From: Cryptosporangium minutisporangium
GTDB lineage: Bacteria; Actinomycetota; Actinomycetes; Mycobacteriales; Cryptosporangiaceae
Length of the DNA stretch: 64,000 nt
Assembly (NCBI RefSeq): GCF_039536245.1
Contig: NZ_BAAAYN010000006.1
Location: 124,001-188,000 of the forward strand
Direction of reading: 5' to 3'
Shown here: piece by piece, positions 53,199-62,173 of the stretch
Numbering within the stretch: position 1 is the first letter of the stretch
How the letters are laid out: each line of letters opens with the position of its first letter
The notes under the pieces: model-generated
Database searches by the model: none
What the model was told of the DNA's origin: nothing
Seen by the model: the letters and a program-made list of their open reading frames with translations, nothing else
Position numbers and translations under genes: made by a program

Positions 53199-53606
53199 TC
53201 AGGCGGGCAGGCGTCGCGCGATCGCGGGGATGACGATCGCGGCGGCGACCAGGTGGGTGAGCATCAGCAGCATCTTCGTGCTGACAGCGGCGTCCGCCAG
53301 CACGTCCGGGACGAATGACAGCGCGGTGAGCGCCAGGGTGGTGCGGACGAAGATGCGGCGCGGGTGCCGGGCAAAGCGTCGCAGTGCGACGGCGAGAACC
53401 AAGCCGACCAGCGAGAACAAGGTGGTCATGATGGCGAACCCGGGCACCGGGATGGGCTCGCCGGCGATGTCCAGGCTGATTCCGGCCGCGTGGCCGGCCG
53501 CCGCGACGGCGGAGGTGGCGAGGCTGGCTACGGCCGTGGCCGCGATACCCGCGACGACCAGGGAACGGGTCGTGGGCGCAGCGGCGAGTTGTGTGGTGGT
53601 GGACAT
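53199..53606 (-). CDS. DUF6069 membrane protein
   Basis: A 135-residue protein with four hydrophobic helices (about 17-38, 57-77, 88-105 and 110-130). It has D-I-A-G-E-P-I-P-V-P-G-F after the first helix and T-H-L-V-A-A-A-I-V-I-P in the last, matching actinobacterial DUF6069 proteins. Function unknown. A degraded copy lies at 54398-54512 in the opposite orientation. The 231 bases between it and the Hsp70 fusion hold no gene I can support. Confidence 0.8.
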   Translation of the reverse strand: MSTTTQLAAAPTTRSLVVAGIAATAVASLATSAVAAAGHAAGISLDIAGEPIPVPGFAIMTTLFSLVGLVLAVALRRFARHPRRIFVRTTLALTALSFVPDVLADAAVSTKMLLMLTHLVAAAIVIPAIARRLPA

Positions 53607-53778
53607 GGCGGGCCTCCGATGCGGTGCGGACCGGTCCTGCGCCGGTCGCTCGTGGTTGTTGAGACTGGGTCCGCCGGGAAAAGTGATCGGTCCGGTCTCG
53701 GCCTGGACCGATGAGGTTTTGCGGTGGATGCCGTCTCAACACCGCACGAGGCAATCAGCCCCGGCAGAGGAGGCAGCA

Positions 53779-54342
53779 GTGGACGACATCGAACCGCAGA
53801 CCGCGAACGCCAAGGTGCTCTGGCACTTCACCATGTCCCTGGACGGGTTCGTGGCCGGGCCGAACCACGAGATGGACTGGATGATGACCGGGATCTCGCC
53901 CCAGCCGGGCCTGATCGACGACTACCTCAGGACCACCGGCGCGGTCCTGGGCGGCCGGCGCGGCTGGGATCACTTCCCGGACCCGAGCGCCGTCTACGGC
54001 GGCGCCTGGACGGGACCCATCTTCGTGCTCACCCATCACCCCGAGGACGCCGAGCCCGCCGACGGCGTCACCTTTCTCAACTGTGACGTGGCCGAGGCGG
54101 TTCGGATCGCGCTGGCCGCGGCCGGCGGCGGGAACGTCGAGGTGTTGTCGCCGACGATCGGTGGCCAGCTTCTCGAACGTGGGCTGCTCGACGAGATCAA
54201 CCTGCACATCGCGCCCGTGTTGCTCGGCGACGGCATCAGGCTCCTGGACCTCCCCGGTGGCCGGCCGCACTACCTCCACCGGGTCGGTGCAGGCGACCCC
54301 ACGGCCGAGCTGAGCGTGCGGTACCGGCCAGTCGAGCGGTAG
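53779..54342 (+). CDS. RibD C-terminal-like dihydrofolate reductase family protein
   Basis: A 187-residue reductase fold of the RibD-C/DHFR superfamily: H-F-T-M-S-L-D-G-F-V-A-G-P, G-A-V-L-G-G-R-R-G, F-V-L-T-H-H-P near the middle, and G-L-L-D-E-I-N-L-H-I-A-P-V-L-L-G-D-G. Stand-alone actinobacterial members are NADPH-dependent oxidoreductases of unknown substrate rather than true riboflavin enzymes. GTG start with AGAGGAGG six bases before it. Flanked by an intact and a relic copy of the same DUF6069 gene. Confidence 0.88.
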   Translation: MDDIEPQTANAKVLWHFTMSLDGFVAGPNHEMDWMMTGISPQPGLIDDYLRTTGAVLGGRRGWDHFPDPSAVYGGAWTGPIFVLTHHPEDAEPADGVTFLNCDVAEAVRIALAAAGGGNVEVLSPTIGGQLLERGLLDEINLHIAPVLLGDGIRLLDLPGGRPHYLHRVGAGDPTAELSVRYRPVER

Positions 54343-54397
54343 CCACGAACGCGCCGATCGAGCGTCTTCCTTCGCCTGGGCCGCGGTCCCGGAACTA

Positions 54398-54512
54398 GTC
54401 ATCGCGGGTGCGCCGATCCCGGGGGCGGGTTTCGCGACGCTGACTGACGCTGACTCACCTGGTCGCTGCCGCGATCGTCGTCCCCGCGATCGGGCGACGA
54501 CTGCCCGCCTGA
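54398..54512 (+). pseudogene. Relic of a second DUF6069 gene
   Basis: Translated, this piece gives I-A-G-A-P-I-P-G-A-G-F-A-T, then after a jump L-T-H-L-V-A-A-A-I-V-V-P-A-I-G-R-R-L-P-A and a stop. It follows two separated segments of the intact DUF6069 protein at 53199-53606. Over the last 63 bases I count 57 identical to the intact gene. The middle is deleted, so it is a dead duplicate in inverted orientation. Confidence 0.75.
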
Positions 54513-54621
54513 ACGGGAGCGGACGCCGGCCCTCGGTGCGCTCGTCCGGGCACCGAGGGTGACCGGCTCCCCGGGACGGGGGTCCGGCTCCAGGCGGTGT
54601 ACGGGGACCGCTTACTCTCCC

Positions 54622-55317
54622 GTGGTGGACATCGGCATCAAATCGTTGCTGAACCGGGGCGTGCTGGCTGGTTGGCGGTGGCTCGACCAGATCGGCAAGG
54701 TCACACCGGGCACCCGAGCCGCGGCGGGGTTCGGCAGCTTCGGAGCGGACTCCACCATCGGTTTCCCGGCGGCGACCCTGATGAACACCGGGGCGATTCA
54801 CATCGGGACCGGCGTCCGTATCGGGCGTCAGGCGACGCTGTCGGTGGGCTACTGGCCGGACTACCCCGGTGTACCGGAGCGTGGACTGGTGATCGGCGAC
54901 CGGTGTGTGATCGGCGATCGCTGCGGTCTGGTCGCGCACGAGTCGATCGAGCTGGGCGACGACGTGTGGTTCGGCCAGGACGTGTTCGTCTGCGACGCCA
55001 GCCACGGCTACCAGGACCCGGACCTGCCGATCGGTGAACAGTTCGGCACCCACGATCCGGTGCGCATCGGGTCGGGCTCATGGGTCGGCCACGGCGCGAT
55101 CATCCTCCCCGGGACCACGATCGGGCGGAACGCGGTGGTGGCGGCCGGCTCCGTGGTCCGCGGTGAGGTCGCCGACCACTGCGTAGTCGGTGGCGCCCCC
55201 GCCAAGCTGTTGCGACGCCTCAAGCCGGGCGTCGGTTGGGTCGGTCGCCGCGGCGACGTGCGGCCGGTGCGACGCGGACACTTCGGCGTCGAGGAGACGG
55301 GGTCCGAGTCGGCCTGA
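54622..55317 (+). CDS. Left-handed beta-helix acyltransferase (hexapeptide family)
   Basis: A 231-residue acetyltransferase-like protein with hexapeptide repeats from about 55 to 180 (for example I-H-I-G-T-G-V-R-I-G, then V-I-G-D-R-C-V-I-G-D-R-C). The loop C-D-A-S-H-G-Y carries the catalytic-type His, and I-I-L-P-G-T-T-I-G-R-N-A-V-V-A-A-G-S-V-V is the classic end of LbH O-acetyltransferases. It probably acetylates a sugar or antibiotic. Start is GTG 54622 or 54625; neither has a good ribosome site. Confidence 0.85.
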   Translation: MVDIGIKSLLNRGVLAGWRWLDQIGKVTPGTRAAAGFGSFGADSTIGFPAATLMNTGAIHIGTGVRIGRQATLSVGYWPDYPGVPERGLVIGDRCVIGDRCGLVAHESIELGDDVWFGQDVFVCDASHGYQDPDLPIGEQFGTHDPVRIGSGSWVGHGAIILPGTTIGRNAVVAAGSVVRGEVADHCVVGGAPAKLLRRLKPGVGWVGRRGDVRPVRRGHFGVEETGSESA

Positions 55318-55417
55318 CGTCGCAGCCGACGACGTCAACGAGGTCTCGGTTCCGCGGCTCATCGGCGCCGGGCGCAGGCCAGCGGTCAGGGGAGCGCCGC
55401 AGTCCGCCGCAATCGCG

Positions 55418-56110
55418 TCAGAACTCGAAACGCGGCCGGGCGTCGGTGAGCAGCTGCGCCTTCGGGGTCACCGACCAGACCTCGCCCAGTTCGTGCGCGA
55501 GCGCCGCCGTCAGCGCCGCGACGTCGTCGGCCGCCGTCTCGTGGAGCGCCTCGACGACGATCAGCGCCGTGGTCGTCGTGTCCTGGACCGCGGAGTAGCC
55601 GCTCTGCCGGTTGGTCCACCGGCGGGCGTGGGAACGCCCGACGGCGTCGACGAACGTCACCTCGCCGGCCTGGGGGTGCTCGGTCTCACCGGAGAAGGTC
55701 AGGTACTCCTCGTCGCCGTCGGCGTAGCGGACCTCCAGCCACTGCGCGACCTTGCTGGCGTCGATCGCGGCTACCGGTATGGCGTAGGCGAGCGAGAGCG
55801 CATTGCACAGGTCGACCAGCGGGTGGATTCTGGGCAGCGCCCCCTCCTTCCGGAACCGCCGGAGCAGCGACTCGGCGGCGCAGCGATACTGCGTCGGCTT
55901 GAGCCCCAGCCGCGCGTAGGTACGCCGCCAGGCCTGGATCTCGGGCAGTTCCGACTCGGGCCTGACAGCGAGCCGGTTCTGCGCGATCGAGCCGTACCTG
56001 ACGAGTTGCTGCTCCACCGGCGCGTCCGGCGATATCCCGTCGACGAAGACCGCGCCGGCGGCGAGCGCCGGGTAGTCGGTCCAGATGTCCTTGGCGTGTT
56101 GGAAGTACAT
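55418..56110 (-). CDS. B3/B4 tRNA-binding domain protein
   Basis: A 230-residue protein resembling stand-alone B3/4 domains of phenylalanyl-tRNA synthetase beta subunits. Seen are W-R-R-T-Y-A-R-L-G-L-K-P-T-Q-Y-R-C-A-A-E near residue 72, H-P-L-V-D-L-C-N-A-L-S, and R-W-T-N-R-Q-S-G-Y-S-A. In the synthetase this domain edits mischarged tRNA; free versions are thought to act on aminoacyl-tRNA, but that is unproved here. The ATG at 56110 begins the domain. Confidence 0.82.
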   Translation of the reverse strand: MYFQHAKDIWTDYPALAAGAVFVDGISPDAPVEQQLVRYGSIAQNRLAVRPESELPEIQAWRRTYARLGLKPTQYRCAAESLLRRFRKEGALPRIHPLVDLCNALSLAYAIPVAAIDASKVAQWLEVRYADGDEEYLTFSGETEHPQAGEVTFVDAVGRSHARRWTNRQSGYSAVQDTTTTALIVVEALHETAADDVAALTAALAHELGEVWSVTPKAQLLTDARPRFEF

Positions 56111-56293
56111 GACCACCGCCCCACTCTGCCCGCCGGACCGCGCGATCGGGCAGGACCATTCCGTGCCCGAATGACCGGTCCAATCCGGGCCTGGGAAGCA
56201 ACGAACTCTGCGGATGAAGCATTGCTGCGCCGCAGGGCCTATTTGCGGATGCGGCAGATCCAAGGCGATCCATTCACGCCGCCGTCCTGCCTG

Positions 56294-56641
56294 TCACCGG
56301 TGGCTGACGACATTGACCACCTTGCCGTCTGGGTCGCGGACGAAAAAGCGCCGGACGCCCCACTGTTCGTCGGTGATGGAGTGCACGATCTCTGCCCCCG
56401 ACGCGCGTACCGCCTCGTAGGCGGCGTCGACGTCATCTACCTCGACGCTGAGGTCCGGGTTTACGGCCGCTGCTGCATCCGTGGTGATGAGAATGACCTG
56501 GGCAGTGGAATTGGACGGTGAAACCAAGTTGACCACCCAACCCAGATTCATCTCCTCGCGGAAGCCGAGAAGCTGGTAGAAACTGCTGCTCGCGGCCGGG
56601 TCGGTGGTTGTGATGTCGGGCACAGCACGGCGAATCGTCAT
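56294..56641 (-). CDS. VOC-family protein
   Basis: A 115-residue VOC protein: A-V-P-D-I-T-T-T-D-P-A-A-S-S-S-F at the start, [12 protein letters not shown] in the middle, and R-R-F-F-V-R-D-P-D-G-K-V-V-N-V at the end, where the Asp/Asn-containing turn sits in most members. Small-molecule role unknown. Monocistronic. Confidence 0.83.
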   Translation of the reverse strand: MTIRRAVPDITTTDPAASSSFYQLLGFREEMNLGWVVNLVSPSNSTAQVILITTDAAAAVNPDLSVEVDDVDAAYEAVRASGAEIVHSITDEQWGVRRFFVRDPDGKVVNVVSHR

Positions 56642-56741
56642 GGCAGAGTCTGGCATGTGAAGCACCGCTCTGACGGGCGTGGCGGAGCGCTGTCACGAGC
56701 ACACCCTCGCGTCCTTGCGGGACGAGGCTTTGGGACAGGCT

Positions 56742-57395
56742 CTAGCGAGAGACGTGACCGGCTTCGTAGGCCCAGATCGCGATCTCGACGCGGTTTCGGA
56801 CGCCGAGCTTGCGGTGGATGTTCGCGACGTGACCTTTCACGGTTCCTACCGAGAGGCGCAGGTCGTCGGCGATCTCGGCGTTCGAGTGGCCGCTCGCCAC
56901 CAGCCGGACGACGTCGATCTCCCGGCCGGTGAGTGGGGCCCGCGGCGGACGACCAGGGCCCTTTCCGGGCGAGGTGAGGTGGGCGAGTAGCCGGGCGGTG
57001 ACCTGCGGGCTGATCAAGGTGTCGCCGGCCACCGCCGCCCGGATCGCCTCGACCATCAGCGTCGGCCCGGACCGCTTGAGCAGGAAGCCGGAGGCTCCGT
57101 GCCGCAGGGCGGCGTGGACGTAATCGTCCAGGTCGAAGGTCGTGATCACCACCACCCGGATGGGGCGGTCGACGTCCGGTCCGGCGAGCGCGCGCGTCAA
57201 CTCGATCCCGTTCAGATGTGGCATCCGAACGTCGGCCAGGACGACGTCGGGCCGCAGATGGCGTGCCAGTTCGAGCGCCGCGGCCCCGTCGGGGGCTTCA
57301 CCGACGACGGTCATGTCCGGCTGCGCGTCGATGATGAGCCGGAAGGCCGCGCGGACCGCGAACTGGTCGTCGGCGAGCAAGACCCGGATGGCCAT
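56742..57395 (-). CDS. NarL/LuxR-type response regulator
   Basis: A 217-residue regulator. The receiver domain has the acidic pocket D-D (9-10), phospho-acceptor Asp55 in V-V-L-A-D-V-R-M-P and Lys in F-L-L-K-R-S. The C-terminal LuxR helix-turn-helix starts L-T-G-R-E-I-D-V-V-R-L-V-A and contains N-A-E-I-A-D-D-L-R-L-S-V-G-T-V. Its ATG shares one base with the stop of the sensor kinase gene (TGATG), so the pair is a coupled two-component system. Confidence 0.95.
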   Translation of the reverse strand: MAIRVLLADDQFAVRAAFRLIIDAQPDMTVVGEAPDGAAALELARHLRPDVVLADVRMPHLNGIELTRALAGPDVDRPIRVVVITTFDLDDYVHAALRHGASGFLLKRSGPTLMVEAIRAAVAGDTLISPQVTARLLAHLTSPGKGPGRPPRAPLTGREIDVVRLVASGHSNAEIADDLRLSVGTVKGHVANIHRKLGVRNRVEIAIWAYEAGHVSR

Positions 57396-58444
57396 CAGCT
57401 GCGCCACCCGGACGGCAACGGAAGCGTCGCCGTCACCCGCCACCCGTCGGCGTCGGGCCCGGCCTCGAGTTCGCCCCCGAACTCCTCGACGGCTGCCGAC
57501 AGATTGGGCAAACCTCGGCCGCCGCGCGCTGCGGTCGGCGGGGGCGGTTCCCTCGGTAGGTCGTTGCGGACCAGCACGGTCAGCCGGTTGCCGCTCCGAC
57601 GAAGCTCCACGACCGCCAGCGAGGCGGTCGGGGCGTGTCGGCGGACGTTCGTCAACGACTCCGACACCACTCGATAGGCGAGGGCGCCGACGGCGTCGGG
57701 GACAATCCCGTCCAGGCCGGCAGCGACGGAAAGGTGCGCGCGAACCGTTCCGGCGGCGTCGAAGCGGGCCACCAGCGCGGGAAGGTCGCCGAGCGCGGGC
57801 GAGTCGGCGCGCTCCAGCAGGTGCACCGTGCGATCCATCGCGGCGAGGGCGCGTTGCCCGGCCTCGTCGATGCGACGGAACAACACCGCCGCCTGCGCCG
57901 GATCGCGGTCGCCCACGACCGATCCGGCCTGCGCGCTGGCGACCATCTCGCTGATGTCGTGGGCCACGTAGTCGTGCAGGTCCCTCGCCACCTGACGACG
58001 TTGTGCGTCGGCCGCCCGCGCCGCGGCGTCGGCTCTCCGCTGGTCCTGACGCCGGAGGTGGACACCGATCAGCGCGGGCACCACCGCGATCATCGTCCAG
58101 AGCGCGCAGGCACCCACCCCACTCAGCCACGTCGCGGGAGTGATCAGCCGGAGGACTTGGACGCCGTTCGCGAGTACGGCGCCGGCCCCGCTGACCGCCG
58201 CCTGCCCCACCGGCGCTCGTCGGACGACCACGACGGCGAGTACGGCGAAGGCCAGGTACTCCACCATCGCCGGGAGCAGCGCGGCGTCCCAGCGTGCGGC
58301 CGTGCCTGCGTCGGGCCGCGGATAGATCGCGGTCACTGCGATCGAGAGCATCGCAGCGGGCAGCACCGCCGCGTACGTACGGCGAATCAGGGCCACGGCG
58401 ATCCACGCGGCCACCGCCGACAGCACTCCGATCCAGATCGCCAC
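57395..58444 (-). CDS. Sensor histidine kinase (HisKA_3, DesK/NarL-partner type)
   Basis: A 349-residue membrane kinase with about five helices in the first 130 residues. A dimerisation/phospho-acceptor helix carries R-D-L-H-D-Y-V-A-H-D (His157). The HATPase_c domain has S-E-S-L-T-N-V-R-R-H-A (N box) and G-G-R-G-L-P-N-L (G box). GTG start. No large extracytoplasmic loop, so it probably senses membrane state. Target genes are not evident, but the divergent membrane protein at 58596 is a candidate. Confidence 0.93.
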   Translation of the reverse strand: MAIWIGVLSAVAAWIAVALIRRTYAAVLPAAMLSIAVTAIYPRPDAGTAARWDAALLPAMVEYLAFAVLAVVVVRRAPVGQAAVSGAGAVLANGVQVLRLITPATWLSGVGACALWTMIAVVPALIGVHLRRQDQRRADAAARAADAQRRQVARDLHDYVAHDISEMVASAQAGSVVGDRDPAQAAVLFRRIDEAGQRALAAMDRTVHLLERADSPALGDLPALVARFDAAGTVRAHLSVAAGLDGIVPDAVGALAYRVVSESLTNVRRHAPTASLAVVELRRSGNRLTVLVRNDLPREPPPPTAARGGRGLPNLSAAVEEFGGELEAGPDADGWRVTATLPLPSGWRS

Positions 58445-58595
58445 GGGTCCGAAGCCTAGGACGTGTGCCGCCGTCCTGCCCCCGCCGAAAGGCAGAGCGG
58501 CTCGGGCACCACCACGTCGGAACAGATCCTTCGACAGGCGCGCCCCGCGGCCTCCTCCGCCGACGCTCGAAGCTGCCTCTTCGAAGGGTGTGCCG

Positions 58596-59675
58596 ATGAT
58601 GATTACCGACCGGACGACTCTCCCGCCCCTGTCGGCCGCGGCCTGGTCGCTCTGCTACGGAGCGTTCGGCCTGTGGTGGGCCGCCGGTGGTGCCGGCTTT
58701 CCCTACGGGCCCTCCGACCGAGCCGCCCGGATGGGCGCCGTACTCGTCGGCGTCCCAGCGCGTTTCACCGGCGTCGTCGTCGCGTTCCTCGGGCTGACCG
58801 GAGCGCTCGTCGGCTTCGCGCTGGCAGCTCGGTACCGCCACACCGGCCACGGCGGTACGGCGCTCCGCGCGCTCGCCGCCTGCCTCGGCGGTGTGCTGCT
58901 TCTCGTCGTCCCGGACGGACGTCTCCTGCTGGCGCTGGGCGAACTGATGGTGCTGCACCCCGAGCGAGTAGAAGCAGCGGCGGCACATCAAGCCTTCTGC
59001 GCGGCCGGGGGCGCCTTGCTGCTCTGGGCGGCCAGGCCCTCGGGAGGCCGCCGCCACCGTGTTCTCGGCCCGGTGTCCGCGCGGCGGGAACGCCGGTTCT
59101 GCTACCTCGCGGCCGCGCTACCCCTTCTCTACGCGGGCCCACGACTGCTCTGGGCGCTCGGTTGGACGGTCGGTCTCGACGCCGCGACCACCGAGATGGT
59201 GACCAGCCCGACCGGACGAACCCGCGAACTGGTGTTCGCCGGTGCGGCGGCGGCCGGTGGCCTGTTGACGCTGGGACTGACCCAGCGCTGGGGCACGCGG
59301 ATTCCCGGTGCGGTGCCCTGGCTCGGCGGACGCCGGGTGCCCATCCCGCTGGCCACCGTCCCCGCAGGCGTGGTCGCGCTGGCGTTGATCGGGGCCGGAG
59401 CGACGATGTGGCGAGCGCTCGCCGGTGCCCTTCTCGGATCGTCCCCGAGCGAGGACGCGCTGAGCGCCGCGAACTGGGGCGCCTGGCTGGGCAACCTCGC
59501 GTGGCTGCCGTGGGGCATTGCGCTGGCGGTAGCCGTCAGGCACTACCGACGACGCCGGATCACCGATCGCAGAGAAGGCGGGTCGGGTCAGCCCGTGAGC
59601 ACCCCGGAGGTGTCGACCGCGGTGCTGGCCAGCAGCTTCAACGCGTCCTCCGATCGCACGTCGCGTGGGGTGTAG
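58596..59675 (+). CDS. Polytopic membrane protein, unknown function
   Basis: A 359-residue protein with about eight hydrophobic helices. W-S-L-C-Y-G-A-F-G-L-W-W-A near the start and A-N-W-G-A-W-L-G-N-L-A-W-L-P-W-G near the end are the most distinctive parts. I recognise no family with certainty; similar proteins are often encoded beside actinobacterial two-component systems. Starts at GTG 58590 or ATG 58599 are also possible. The last 88 bases overlap the convergent XRE gene. Confidence 0.7.
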   Translation: MMITDRTTLPPLSAAAWSLCYGAFGLWWAAGGAGFPYGPSDRAARMGAVLVGVPARFTGVVVAFLGLTGALVGFALAARYRHTGHGGTALRALAACLGGVLLLVVPDGRLLLALGELMVLHPERVEAAAAHQAFCAAGGALLLWAARPSGGRRHRVLGPVSARRERRFCYLAAALPLLYAGPRLLWALGWTVGLDAATTEMVTSPTGRTRELVFAGAAAAGGLLTLGLTQRWGTRIPGAVPWLGGRRVPIPLATVPAGVVALALIGAGATMWRALAGALLGSSPSEDALSAANWGAWLGNLAWLPWGIALAVAVRHYRRRRITDRREGGSGQPVSTPEVSTAVLASSFNASSDRTSRGV

Positions 59676-60457
59676 ATCTCGAGGCGGTGGTCCGGGCTGT
59701 CGGGTTGGAGCCAGACCTGGTAGTCGACGTCGAGTACCCCGATCGTCGGGTGCTGCAGGTTCATCGTGCCGGTGGTGCAGTCGGCGACGTCGCCGGTGGC
59801 CCACAGAGCGGCGAACTCATCGCTGTGCATGGTCAGCTCGCCGATCAGCTCCGCGAGGCGGGCGTCGTCCGGGTAACGACCGGACGTCAGCCGCAGGTAC
59901 GCCACCTGGATCCGGGCGAGCTCGTCCCAGTTGCGGTGCAGGTCGCGGTGGAGCGGGTCGAGGAAGAACATCCGGGGGATCGACGGGCGGGTGGCGGGAT
60001 CGGTCGGTGCCTCGAGGTCCAGGTGCTCGGCGAAGAGGAGGTGGCCCGTTCGGTTCCAGGCCAGTACGTCGCCGCGGCGGCCGAGCACGAGCGCCGGGAT
60101 GTTCTCGCCCAGCGACGTCAGGAGGGTGAGGACTCGGGGGTCGGGCTGTTCGGACCGTGGCCTGGTCAGACGGGGTGCCGTGGGGCGGCGGGCCAGGTTG
60201 TGCAGATGAGCCGTCTCGGTCGCGTCCAGGCCCAGCACCCGCGCGAGGGCATCCAGGACGTGGGCCGATGCGGTGCCCGCTTGGTCCTGTTCCAGGCGCG
60301 TGTAGTAGCCGGCGCTGACTCCGGCCAGCTGAGCCAGCTCCTCCCGCCGCAGGCCCGGCACGCGCCGGGTCGCACCGTAGGTACGCAGGCCGACGTCCGC
60401 CGGGGTGATGCGGTCGCGTCGGGATTTGAGGAACACGCCGAGGCTCTCGGTCCGCAT
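59588..60457 (-). CDS. XRE-family regulator with MmyB-like ligand domain
   Basis: A 289-residue regulator. An N-terminal helix-turn-helix (about 10-75) has G-L-R-R-E-E-L-A-Q-L-A-G-V-S-A-G-Y-Y-T-R-L-E-Q. A C-terminal ~190-residue MmyB-like/PAS-related domain follows, with D-V-L-A-W-N-R-T-G and H-P-x-x-G-V-L-D-V-D-Y-Q-V-W. This architecture is common next to transporters and reductases in actinobacteria. Divergent from a DHA2 exporter with inverted repeats between the genes, so it probably controls the exporter. Confidence 0.92.
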   Translation of the reverse strand: MRTESLGVFLKSRRDRITPADVGLRTYGATRRVPGLRREELAQLAGVSAGYYTRLEQDQAGTASAHVLDALARVLGLDATETAHLHNLARRPTAPRLTRPRSEQPDPRVLTLLTSLGENIPALVLGRRGDVLAWNRTGHLLFAEHLDLEAPTDPATRPSIPRMFFLDPLHRDLHRNWDELARIQVAYLRLTSGRYPDDARLAELIGELTMHSDEFAALWATGDVADCTTGTMNLQHPTIGVLDVDYQVWLQPDSPDHRLEIYTPRDVRSEDALKLLASTAVDTSGVLTG

Positions 60458-60472
60458 GCGTTCGATCGTAGG

Positions 60473-60527
60473 CAGACACCGGGCCCGCCTGCCTGCACCT
60501 GGCGGGGGTACCCACGGGAGGTGTCTG
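60473..60527. promoter_or_regulatory. Inverted repeats between XRE regulator and exporter
   Basis: CAGACACC (60473-60480) and GGTGTCTG (60520-60527) are perfect 8-base arms 39 bases apart. Flanking GGCAG/CTGCC bases extend the symmetry imperfectly. Likely operator half-sites for the XRE protein. Confidence 0.5.
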
Positions 60528-60560
60528 GCTGCCTGTCCGTCCCGGCCGCACGGTCGGAGC

Positions 60561-62066
60561 ATGAACGAGACGCACGCTCCCTCCACCACCGCGCACCACC
60601 CGCCCGCGAGCCGGCCGGCTCCGGCGCGGGCGGATCGGCGGGCCTGGTTCGGCCTGCTCATCGTGCTCGGCCCGGTGTTGCTCGTGGCGATGGACGGTTC
60701 GGTTCTGTACCTGGCGATGCCGCGGGTGACCTCGACGTTGAACCCGAGCGCGGATCAGGCCCTCTGGATCCTGGACGTGTACGGGTTCGTGGTCGGCTCG
60801 CTGCTGATCGCGTTCGGGAACCTCGGCGACCGCTACGGGCGTCTGCGCCTGCTGCTGATCGGCGTGGTCGTCTTCGGCATCGGCTCGGCCGGTGCGGCGT
60901 TCGCGCCGAGCCCGGAGGCTCTGATCGGGTTCCGGGCTCTCATGGGTCTCGGCGGGGCCACCCTGCTGCCCTCCGGGCTGGCGGTGCTCAGCGAGCTCTT
61001 CCCCGACGCCAGGCAGCGGGCGCAGGCGATCGGGATCTTCGCGGCGACGTTCGCGGCCGGCTTCGCCGTGGCGCCGATCGTCGGCGGCCTGCTGCTCAGC
61101 CAGTTCTGGTGGGGCTCGGTGTTCCTGATCAACCTGCCGGTGGTGGCCGCCGTCCTCGTCTTCGCCCCGGTCGTCCTGCGCGAGGTGCGCACCACCCGCG
61201 CCGGGACCGTCGACGTGCTCAGCGTGGTCCTGTCCGCCGGCGGTCTGCTGCTGGCTGTCTACGCGCTCAAGGACGCCGCAGCGCACGGTCTGTCGGTGGC
61301 TTCGCTGGCCGCCGGTCTCGCCGGCGTCGTCGTGCTCTGGTGGTTCGTGCGTCGCCAGCACACCTTGGAGCACCCGCTGGTCGACTTCTCCCTGTTCCGC
61401 GAGCGAGTATTCGCGGTGGCGATCGTCACCGGCGCGCTCTCCCTGGTCGCGTGGGCCGCCGCCGCGTATCTCACCGGCATCTACCTGCAGTCCGTTCTCG
61501 ACCTACCGGTACTGACTGCTGCCCTGCTGGCCCTCCCCGGGGCTGCGGTGCTCACCGCCTCCTGCGTCGTCACACCCGCGGTGGTCCAGCGGATCGGCAA
61601 GCGTGCCGCCCTGGTCACCTGCCACTTCGCGATGGCGGCCGGCCTCTCCCTGCTGCTGTTCACCCGGGTCACCGGGGGAGTCGGCTGGTTCATCGCCTCC
61701 ACGGTGGTCGCCGGCGTCGGATACGGGCTCTCGTTCAGCCTGGTCGCCGAGACCGCCGTGGCCGCGGTACCGCCGAGCCGGGCGGGCTCGGCCGCCGCGC
61801 TCGCCGAGACCTCCAACGAGATCGGCAACGCTCTCGGCATCGCTCTGCTCGGTTCGCTGGCAGCCGTCGTCTTCCGCCTCCTCGGCCCCGAGGTCGCCGC
61901 GACCCTGGACGCGACGCTGCACACCCCCGCGGTCAGTGGCGCCGCGGCGGAGCAGGCCCGTGAGGCGTTCCTGACGGGGATGCACGTCGCGGTCGCCGCC
62001 GCCGCTCTCGCCTGCGCGGTGCTGGGAGGACTCGCCGCACGGTGGATCCCCGCGCAGCGCCCGTGA
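60561..62066 (+). CDS. MFS drug:H+ antiporter, DHA2 family (SmvA/QacA-like)
   Basis: A 501-residue exporter with 14 predicted helices. Helix 1 has L-L-V-A-M-D-G-S-V-L-Y-L-A-M-P, the 2-3 loop G-N-L-G-D-R-Y-G-R-L-R-L, helix 4 R-A-L-M-G-L-G-G-A-T, and helix 11 has P-P-S-R-A-G-S-A-A-A-L-A-E-T-S-N-E-I-G, close to the QacA/SmvA type. It probably exports a cationic or aromatic toxin. Divergent from the XRE regulator. Confidence 0.92.
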   Translation: MNETHAPSTTAHHPPASRPAPARADRRAWFGLLIVLGPVLLVAMDGSVLYLAMPRVTSTLNPSADQALWILDVYGFVVGSLLIAFGNLGDRYGRLRLLLIGVVVFGIGSAGAAFAPSPEALIGFRALMGLGGATLLPSGLAVLSELFPDARQRAQAIGIFAATFAAGFAVAPIVGGLLLSQFWWGSVFLINLPVVAAVLVFAPVVLREVRTTRAGTVDVLSVVLSAGGLLLAVYALKDAAAHGLSVASLAAGLAGVVVLWWFVRRQHTLEHPLVDFSLFRERVFAVAIVTGALSLVAWAAAAYLTGIYLQSVLDLPVLTAALLALPGAAVLTASCVVTPAVVQRIGKRAALVTCHFAMAAGLSLLLFTRVTGGVGWFIASTVVAGVGYGLSFSLVAETAVAAVPPSRAGSAAALAETSNEIGNALGIALLGSLAAVVFRLLGPEVAATLDATLHTPAVSGAAAEQAREAFLTGMHVAVAAAALACAVLGGLAARWIPAQRP

Positions 62067-62173
62067 TCCAGCGTCGGCGCTTCGGAGCGGCGACATCCGG
62101 CCTGCGCCGGGGCTGCCGCGCGTAGCGTGGCGGGGAGTGGCCGGCGCAATGCCGAGAGTGGGGAGGCCGCGTC

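Noticed and set aside
58463-61963. Very long open frame (over 1100 codons) on the plus strand
   Set aside because: Its product is dominated by Arg, Pro, Gly and Ala and it covers well-supported genes in other frames on both strands; it is a GC-rich shadow.
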